NCBI GenBank assembly: GCA_016180165.1
Contig: JACPBU010000075.1
Location: 4,361 to 14,573, forward strand
From: Candidatus Woesearchaeota archaeon
GTDB lineage: Archaea > Nanobdellota > Nanobdellia > Woesearchaeales > JACPBV01
Direction of reading: 5' to 3'
DNA length: 10,213 nt
In this document: one piece after another, positions 6,574-10,213 of the stretch
How the letters are laid out: every line of letters starts with the position of its first letter
How positions within the stretch are numbered: the first letter of the stretch is position 1
Translations under genes and position numbers: made by a program
The notes under the pieces: model-generated
What the model was told of the DNA's origin: nothing
Seen by the model: the letters and a program-made list of their open reading frames with translations, nothing else
The model's database searches: none

Positions 6574-6771
6574 ATGAAAAGGGAGATAAAAAAAGTCTTG
6601 AGAAAGGCATGGTACGATGATGAGGAAGGATATAGATGGAAGATAAAATTGGAGAAAAGGTCAACTGGGAGGAATGGTATTTATCAACCCAAAAAAAGTA
6701 ATCACCGGGAAAGAATCAAATTTCAGTCAGGTCCTGTTTTATTTTTGAGACCTTGGAAATCTTGGCGTTGA
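6574..6771 (+). CDS. Doubtful small ORF, basic 65-aa product
   Basis: The reading frame begins MKREIKKVLRKAWYDDEEGY and is rich in Lys, Arg and Glu. A possible rightward promoter lies at 6491-6502. Against it: the last 56 nt overlap the 3' end of the coiled-coil gene on the other strand, the C-terminal residues look random, the frame runs through that gene's T7 terminator, and there is no good ribosome site. The preceding bases in another frame (6507-6569) also read as a basic peptide (VQYKKKTPKVKRGRCQK), so the stretch might be the remains of a broken gene. Low confidence. Confidence 0.2.
   Translation: MKREIKKVLRKAWYDDEEGYRWKIKLEKRSTGRNGIYQPKKSNHRERIKFQSGPVLFLRPWKSWR
6691..6697 (-). terminator. 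Oligo-T7 terminator of the coiled-coil gene
   Basis: The minus strand reads TTTTTTT 18 bp after the stop codon at 6716, a simple archaeal T-tract terminator. Confidence 0.55.
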
Positions 6772-7015
6772 GCTCTTCTGTGTGCTCTTTGAGCTTGTTC
6801 CTTTTCCGGTCGAGAATTCCTTCCTTGCCAACCAAAGAGCTTATCTCCTCTCTCAGCCTTGATTCTTCCCCCTGGAGGACAACTACTTCATCGTTGACAT
6901 GCTTAACCCTGGTCTCCATTGATTTTTTCTGAAGTTGAAGGTTCTTAAGCTCCTCATCGATATCTGAAAGTGCATCCTGTATGACAACCTGTTCTTTTTT
7001 CTTCTTTTGTGGCAT
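6716..7015 (-). CDS. Small coiled-coil protein (99 aa)
   Basis: After a basic start (PQKKKKEQ), residues 10-95 form nearly continuous charged heptads (LSDIDEELKNLQLQKKSM..., LREEISSLVGKEGILDRKRNKL) without prolines, so a long coiled coil is expected. There is no TM segment or signal peptide; it should be cytoplasmic and probably oligomeric. The overall look is like small prefoldin- or SMC-arm-like proteins, but no family motif is visible and no function is assigned. The ATG is well supported: GGTGA at 7026-7022 gives good spacing, and a TATA box at 7082-7075 predicts a leader of about 36 nt. A T7 terminator follows, so it is a single-gene unit. Confidence 0.82.
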   Translation of the reverse strand: MPQKKKKEQVVIQDALSDIDEELKNLQLQKKSMETRVKHVNDEVVVLQGEESRLREEISSLVGKEGILDRKRNKLKEHTEELNAKISKVSKIKQDLTEI

Positions 7016-7021
7016 CCCTTT

Positions 7022-7082
7022 TCACCAATAAAATTTCAAGCACAATCTTCTGAATCTGTCCAATAGTGCGCTTATTTATAAA
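7022..7082 (-). promoter_or_regulatory. Promoter and ribosome site of the coiled-coil gene
   Basis: TTTATAAA (7082-7075), preceded by a purine-rich AAAAGA stretch as expected for a BRE, predicts transcription from about 7052. GGTGA (7026-7022) precedes the ATG at 7015 by six nucleotides. This contrasts with the leaderless genes elsewhere in the window. Confidence 0.6.
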
Positions 7083-7172
7083 TCTTTTGAAAACCTAAAC
7101 TTTGTTTGCACCTTGCTCAAAAAGATAATCGATCACGGGCAAAAGCGAGCAGGATCCGTTCCCATCTCGATA

Positions 7173-7224
7173 CTAAACTACTGCGGGCTAAAGCCCGCAG
7201 GGTTCTTTCCTATCCCGAGCCTAA
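7173..7224. repeat. REP-like palindromic repeat, copy 1
   Basis: The core CTGCGGGCTAAAGCCCGCAG (7181-7200) is an 8-bp stem with a TAAA loop. It is followed by GGTTCTTTCCTATC and GCCTAA. About 52 bp are nearly identical to copy 2 at 9396-9447. It sits directly after the stop codon of the surface-protein gene (7223-7221), overlapping it by a few bases, so its hairpin may also mark or protect that mRNA's 3' end. Confidence 0.75.
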
Positions 7225-9116
7225 ATCTTTGGCTTCCTTTCCAGATGGCGAAGTTTTCTCTCAAGGCCTTGCTTGGCGCGCTGGAAGGCCCCATCTGAAA
7301 GGATGCCTTCCTCTTTTGCCTTAACCAGTGCAGCAAGCTGCTTGCGGCATCGTTGCTGGTCAGCAACATTCTTTCCCAATCGTTTTGCGACAGTGGACAA
7401 AAATTTTTTAGCGCCAGATGCTGATAGGCCTTTCTGCCTGGGTGATCTGTCTGATTTGATGAGGGAGAGGAAAGAGTGGTGGCGATAAGCAAAGAACCCG
7501 ATGATCAGTAAAACTAAGGCTATAACTAAGAGGCCCGATATCCGGACCGGGGAGAGGAACTCCAGCCCTCGGCCGACGACGGTAAAAGTATCGGTAGAAG
7601 TCCCCACAGAGCCGCTATATTTCGCTGCCACAGAAAATACCATCGGCCCCCTGGCATCGTTCGGGACAGGCAAACTTTTTGAAAAGGTGATATCTCCTTT
7701 AGTGAGGATGGTTTCTTCTTCTTCAACAACCACATTCCCAAGGACATCCCGGAGCTGATATACAAGAAGCAAAGGCACCTCTTCAACAAATGGCTCAAGG
7801 CTATGGACGTCAAGGGATGCCACGACCCTCGCCCCTGGCTTAACTTCTTTTGAAGACGTGGGAATATTGAGTGAAAGGTCAAAGATGACTCTTTTGGTCT
7901 CAACCTCAACCACCAACTGAACCTGTTTTTTCAGTTTATTGGAGGAGAAAAGCAGGGAACCTGAATAAACTCCTGCACTTATATTTCCCGTATCAAAGCG
8001 CAAAGACAAAGGCTTGATCTCAAATGGGTTGATCGTGAATCGTTCGGACAAGAGACTGACCACCTCGCCTACGCCGAAGACCTCAACAGATATCTCAATA
8101 GGCTTTGGTGAAGAGCTCTTTGCGATGAGTGATTTCTCCAGTTTCTCTCCCTCCTTAAGGGTTACCCGGATTTGCTCAGGTTCTATGCTGAAAGATTCAC
8201 CTTTCCTGGAATCTTCAACATAGGATTCCACCCCTTCTCTCTTGACAAATTTTACCCATGCTTCGGGAGGTATAACTTTCTCGAGAACAATCTCAACATC
8301 AATCTTGCCATCCCCATTGAAGTCTATGGGGAGTGGCTTCCCTAAATAAACGATATAGGTGTTTGGCTTTGATCTGATGATGGCAATAACCCTGTCCTCA
8401 TGGACTTCGATAAACCTGAACTCATGCCCCACGACACCATCTAAGCTGAACTTGATGACGGTGCCTTCTTTCGCTCGAACAATCTTGGAGTCGGCCTCTG
8501 AAAAATCAACATGAAATCCGTCTTTAGTTGGGGTTCCTGCCCCGCCTCCTCCGCCACCACCTCCGCCTCCTCCAGCTCCCCCGCCGCCACCTGCTCCCCC
8601 GCTGCCGGCACAAGCACCGCAATCTCCCGGACAAGAGGAACAAGTCTCAACCCCGTTGCAGGAAAGATCTCCACAAAAAAAATCTCTTATCTCCAAAGGT
8701 ATAATCTCCGAATCCTGAGAGTTGGTGCATCCTGATCCGTCATCGACTGAGAGAATGATAGAGTAGTTTCCTTTTTGGGAGCTTATTGGTGTAAAGCTGA
8801 TGACTCCGGTAGAAGGATTGATGGTAAAAAGCGGGCTGTCATCAGTGAAAGTGAGGTTCTGAACAACCTGCTGGGCGTTATCAACGTCACTAGCATCAGT
8901 ATCACACTCGTAGAGAAATCCCACGCCCGAGTCATTGGAACAGCTTTGCGAGAGGACGGGCGGGTGGTTGACGCAGATTTTGACAATGCCATCGATATTG
9001 ACTGCTCCGCCACTGACTTTTGCTTCCAATCTGTCGATGAGGATATAAGCATTGAATAAGGAGGTCAAAAGCAATACGGCAGAAAAAAAAGCCAGAAGGT
9101 TGTTGGAAACTCTCAT
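7221..9116 (-). CDS. Large surface protein with Cys-rich motif, Gly tract, C-terminal TM and SHOCT-like tail
   Basis: The protein has 631 aa. The N-terminal hydrophobic segment (about 8-27) is a signal peptide or anchor. Residues 50-145 look like a cadherin/He_PIG-type Ig domain (FTINPSTGVISFTPISSQKGNYSIILSVDDGSG). A Cys cluster (148-169, CGDLSCNGVETCSSCPGDCGAC) is a repeat type seen in archaeal and bacterial surface proteins. A Gly-rich tract covers 171-193. DFNGDGKID (265-273) fits a Ca-binding loop with D265, N267, D269 and D273. Residues 310-515 are beta-rich and resemble two COG1470/NPCBM-associated-like Ig modules. A TM helix (about 525-545) and a basic cytoplasmic tail follow, ending in a SHOCT-like helix pair (593-626). 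The start is fixed by GGGAGGGGG (9127-9119) and by its ATGA overlap with the upstream regulator. Adhesin or envelope role is inferred. Confidence 0.87.
   Translation of the reverse strand: MRVSNNLLAFFSAVLLLTSLFNAYILIDRLEAKVSGGAVNIDGIVKICVNHPPVLSQSCSNDSGVGFLYECDTDASDVDNAQQVVQNLTFTDDSPLFTINPSTGVISFTPISSQKGNYSIILSVDDGSGCTNSQDSEIIPLEIRDFFCGDLSCNGVETCSSCPGDCGACAGSGGAGGGGGAGGGGGGGGGGGAGTPTKDGFHVDFSEADSKIVRAKEGTVIKFSLDGVVGHEFRFIEVHEDRVIAIIRSKPNTYIVYLGKPLPIDFNGDGKIDVEIVLEKVIPPEAWVKFVKREGVESYVEDSRKGESFSIEPEQIRVTLKEGEKLEKSLIAKSSSPKPIEISVEVFGVGEVVSLLSERFTINPFEIKPLSLRFDTGNISAGVYSGSLLFSSNKLKKQVQLVVEVETKRVIFDLSLNIPTSSKEVKPGARVVASLDVHSLEPFVEEVPLLLVYQLRDVLGNVVVEEEETILTKGDITFSKSLPVPNDARGPMVFSVAAKYSGSVGTSTDTFTVVGRGLEFLSPVRISGLLVIALVLLIIGFFAYRHHSFLSLIKSDRSPRQKGLSASGAKKFLSTVAKRLGKNVADQQRCRKQLAALVKAKEEGILSDGAFQRAKQGLERKLRHLERKPKI
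8538..8606 (-). repeat. Low-complexity Gly-codon tract, G-rich on the coding strand
   Basis: This tract encodes residues 171-193, nearly all Gly. The coding strand holds many runs of two to five G and could form G-quadruplexes. It acts as a flexible linker between the Cys-rich head and the beta-rich stalk, and is prone to length change by slippage. Confidence 0.8.
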
Positions 9117-9271
9117 TTCCCCCTCCCAAGGTGGTGCTGGTATTTTACAAGGATGTCACGGACTCCCTCTCTCACCATCTCTGCCTGGTTGGTGAACAGG
9201 CCCGCATCAAGGAGCTGCTGCATCTCTTCCCTGATGCGCTTCCCGACCCTTATGTGTAAAAGTGTATCCAC
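9113..9271 (-). CDS. Ribbon-helix-helix (CopG/MetJ-like) transcriptional regulator, 52 aa
   Basis: From GTG 9271 the product reads VDTLLHIRVGKRIREEMQQL and continues to residue 52. It has a short beta strand (3-9, TLLHIRV), helix 1 (about 11-22), the turn D22-A-G-L-F-T-N28 and helix 2 (29-45, QAEMVREGVRDILVKY). This is the standard RHH layout, in which the strand of a dimer reads the DNA major groove. The GTG start is supported by a TATA box centred 26-27 bp upstream (9301-9294), so the mRNA is leaderless. Its TGA overlaps the ATG of the surface-protein gene (ATGA), and that gene's ribosome site lies inside its last codons. Two identical near-palindromes at its promoter are the likely operators; autoregulation is inferred. 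An in-frame TTG 18 bp upstream is a less likely start. Confidence 0.8.
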   Translation of the reverse strand: MDTLLHIRVGKRIREEMQQLLDAGLFTNQAEMVREGVRDILVKYQHHLGRGK

Positions 9272-9279
9272 GAGGCGGC

Positions 9280-9295
9280 ATATCAAAATGATATA
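9280..9295. promoter_or_regulatory. Operator-like palindrome O1, between TATA box and start site
   Basis: ATATCA-AAA-TGATAT is an inverted repeat with 6-bp arms and a 3-bp spacer. It lies between the TATA box and the GTG start at 9271, where a bound protein would block initiation. An identical 16-bp copy is at 9336-9351. The short symmetrical half-sites suit an RHH dimer of dimers. Confidence 0.6.
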
Positions 9296-9301
9296 TTTAA
9301 A
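9294..9301 (-). promoter_or_regulatory. TATA box of the regulator and surface-protein operon
   Basis: TTTAAATA on the minus strand, preceded by ACC, is centred 26-27 bp from GTG 9271. This is exact spacing for a leaderless archaeal gene. Its downstream end touches operator O1. Confidence 0.6.
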
Positions 9302-9335
9302 GGTTACTATCCAATCGAAAGATTTTATAATAACT

Positions 9336-9351
9336 ATATCAAAATGATATA
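9336..9351. promoter_or_regulatory. Operator-like palindrome O2, upstream of the TATA box
   Basis: This is the same 16 bp as O1, 56 bp further upstream. The spacing is a little over five helical turns, so the two sites face nearly the same side of the DNA and could be bound together or looped. Confidence 0.55.
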
Positions 9352-9386
9352 CTCAAAAATAAGGCTTCTGCTCATAAATGAGTGAG

Positions 9387-9447
9387 GATAGGAGGCTAAA
9401 CCACTGCGGGCTAAAGCCCGCAGGGTTCTTTCCTATCATGGGCCTAA
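9387..9447. repeat. REP-like palindromic repeat, copy 2
   Basis: The core CTGCGGGCTAAAGCCCGCAG is at 9404-9423, with the same flanks as copy 1. GATAGGA (9387-9393) pairs with TCCTATC (9431-9437), and AACC before the core pairs with GGTT after it. Copy 1 has AACT at that place, which still pairs with GGTT through a G-T/U wobble. Confidence 0.75.
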
Positions 9448-9455
9448 CCTATTGA

Positions 9456-9496
9456 GGCTGAAGTCCGCAAAGAGTTATTTCCTTTCCCAAGCCTAA
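9456..9496. repeat. REP-like repeat, copy 3 (degenerate)
   Basis: GGCTGAAGTCCGCA, then a segment ending TTTCCTTTCCCAAGCCTAA, follows the second half of copies 1 and 2 (GGCTAAAGCCCGCA ... TTTCCTATC..GAGCCTAA). It lacks the left stem arm and is probably a decayed tandem copy. Confidence 0.55.
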
Positions 9497-9513
9497 ACGG
9501 GAAGATTTGGTGG

Positions 9514-9533
9514 AAAAAAGAAGGATGAAAAAA
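9514..9533 (-). terminator. Two oligo-T6 tracts downstream of the exported protein gene
   Basis: The minus strand has T6 at 9533-9528 and again at 9519-9514, about 42 and 56 bp past the stop at 9575. Tandem T-tracts are a typical archaeal terminator. Confidence 0.5.
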
Positions 9534-9574
9534 GAATGTTTGATAAGCGGGAGATAAAAGGAACAAACGATAGT

Positions 9575-10036
9575 CTAGCACTCGCCAGGCTCTGAAGCGG
9601 CTCCCAGCTTGTCGAATGGCTTTGCCAAAAAGATAGCTTCCCCCGTATAATTTCCGGCAGGTATTCCCCGGGGCGTGTTGAGGTTCGCTTTTATTTCCGC
9701 ACTGCTGAAGGGCGGAAGCAAAAAGGAAGTGTTGGGAAGGCTAAACCATCTTCCCATGGCCCCCCTCGTATAATATTTAATGCACTGGGTGGTATTTCCG
9801 TTATTCCTGAACTGCAACGGCCTCATGCCAGAACCGCCAGCAGACATTCTTCCGAAGGCAAGAAATGAAGTATTGACATCAAATCCGATGACTTTTGTCT
9901 CCTCGCTTATTGTCACTCTCATTGGGAACCTTGCAAATTCCATCCCAGACAACTGCTTGTTGATGAGAAAGTTGAGGGAGAGGATAAAAATTGCTATCAA
10001 GACTAAAGCAACGGCAGAAAGCATTGGTCTTTTCAT
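9575..10036 (-). CDS. Exported membrane-anchored protein, probable beta-sandwich (153 aa)
   Basis: A hydrophobic N-terminal segment (about 6-25) after MKRP acts as signal anchor or signal peptide. The rest is beta-rich with the pattern VIGFDVNTSFLAFGRMSAGG...PLQFRNNG...FLLPPFSSAEIKANLNTPRGIPAGNYTGEAIFLA, as expected for an Ig-like sandwich domain. There are four N-glycosylation sequons (N55, N81, N102, N129), many for its size, and two Cys (C85, C153; the last is the C-terminal residue). I do not recognise a named family. It starts 18 nt after the stop of the upstream membrane gene on the same strand, so the two are probably co-transcribed. No ribosome site of GGTGA type is seen. A surface or pilus-like envelope role is inferred from topology alone. 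Confidence 0.75.
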   Translation of the reverse strand: MKRPMLSAVALVLIAIFILSLNFLINKQLSGMEFARFPMRVTISEETKVIGFDVNTSFLAFGRMSAGGSGMRPLQFRNNGNTTQCIKYYTRGAMGRWFSLPNTSFLLPPFSSAEIKANLNTPRGIPAGNYTGEAIFLAKPFDKLGAASEPGEC

Positions 10037-10054
10037 AGGGCTGAAAGGAAAAAG

Positions 10055-10213
10055 TTATAGGCGGTTTTTCTTCTTGGATGAGGTATGCGGCTTTCCCGAT
10101 TTGGTTGATGGGCTTTGGCCAGCCTTTCTCGATAGCCCCCTGAGATGAAAGATGATAAGGAAGATATTGGTGATTACAAGTATCCCGACAAAAATTATAA
10201 GGAGTGTTGAAGT
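10055..10213 (-). CDS. C-terminal end of a membrane protein, 5' end outside window
   Basis: The minus frame is open from the window edge to TAA at 10057-10055, giving 52 residues. It begins with a TM helix (TSTLLIIFVGILVITNIFLI), followed by HLRG and a basic Ser/Lys-rich tail (KSGKPHTSSKKKNRL) that should lie in the cytoplasm. No Met occurs in it, so the start lies upstream. It might be the C-terminal anchor of a surface protein, as in the 7221-9116 gene, or a small membrane protein. It is 18 nt from the next gene on the same strand. Confidence 0.6.
   Translation of the reverse strand, partial: TSTLLIIFVGILVITNIFLIIFHLRGLSRKAGQSPSTKSGKPHTSSKKKNRL

Larger units (their letters stand above)
9296..9574. 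other. Intergenic region with operator O2, REP repeats and terminators
   Basis: No gene is supported in these 279 bases. They hold the upstream operator, the full and degenerate REP copies, and the T-tracts that end the gene at 9575. Confidence 0.65.

Noticed and set aside
7106..7488. Several plus-strand frames of 60-70 codons around the REP repeat and the end of the surface-protein gene
   Set aside because: They are antisense to the surface-protein tail or run through the REP hairpin, with no start signals.
9280..9351. CRISPR-like repeat pair
   Set aside because: Only two 16-bp copies exist, they are palindromic AT-rich sites at a promoter, and there is no array or cas gene.

Overview
The window looks like part of an archaeal chromosome, probably from a small-genome lineage of the DPANN type (the lineage is inference). 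The archaeal signals are direct. There are TATA boxes about 26-27 bp before start codons, giving leaderless genes at 5258 (+) and 9271 (-). There are AGGTGA/GGTGA ribosome sites, oligo-T terminators, a HerA/FtsK-type ATPase, an archaeal presenilin-type protease, and several membrane-anchored extracellular proteins with Cys-rich or beta-sandwich domains. No rRNA, tRNA, CRISPR array, transposase or integrase is visible.

Layout. 1-422 (+) is the 3' part of a membrane protein whose N-terminus lies outside the window. 521-3230 (-) is a two-gene operon: a membrane-anchored SurA/parvulin foldase fused to a thioredoxin-like CxxC domain, then, after a 1-nt gap, a second membrane protein with a cytoplasmic SHOCT-like motif and tandem extracytoplasmic thioredoxin-like domains. 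Together they look like an extracytoplasmic folding and disulfide module. 3340-4590 (+) is a HerA-family ATPase, divergent from that operon. 4693-4893 (-) is a 66-aa two-TM protein. Between its start and its likely TATA box lies a 172-bp imperfect inverted repeat flanked by an 11-bp direct repeat, which may be an inserted element or a structured RNA. 5258-6169 (+) is a leaderless presenilin/signal-peptide-peptidase-family aspartyl protease. 6170-6715 holds no convincing gene, but has a GC-rich hairpin island and two TTAGTACTAA palindromes.

6716-7015 (-) is a small coiled-coil protein with its own promoter. 7221-9271 (-) is a two-gene unit: a 52-aa ribbon-helix-helix regulator (9113-9271) overlapping by ATGA a 631-aa surface protein that ends in a TM segment and a SHOCT-like cytoplasmic tail. 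Two identical 16-bp near-palindromes sit at the regulator's promoter and look like operators. 9296-9574 is non-coding and carries two REP-like repeats, one of them degenerate; a further copy lies just after the surface-protein gene. 9575-10213 (-) carries an exported beta-sandwich-like protein, preceded by the C-terminal end of another membrane protein that runs off the window.

Taken together, the window is dominated by cell-envelope functions: folding and disulfide chemistry, intramembrane proteolysis, and surface proteins. The points most worth a second look are the regulator/operator/surface-protein unit, the inverted-repeat element in the leader of the 66-aa gene, and the SHOCT-like cytoplasmic motif shared by two otherwise unrelated membrane proteins.
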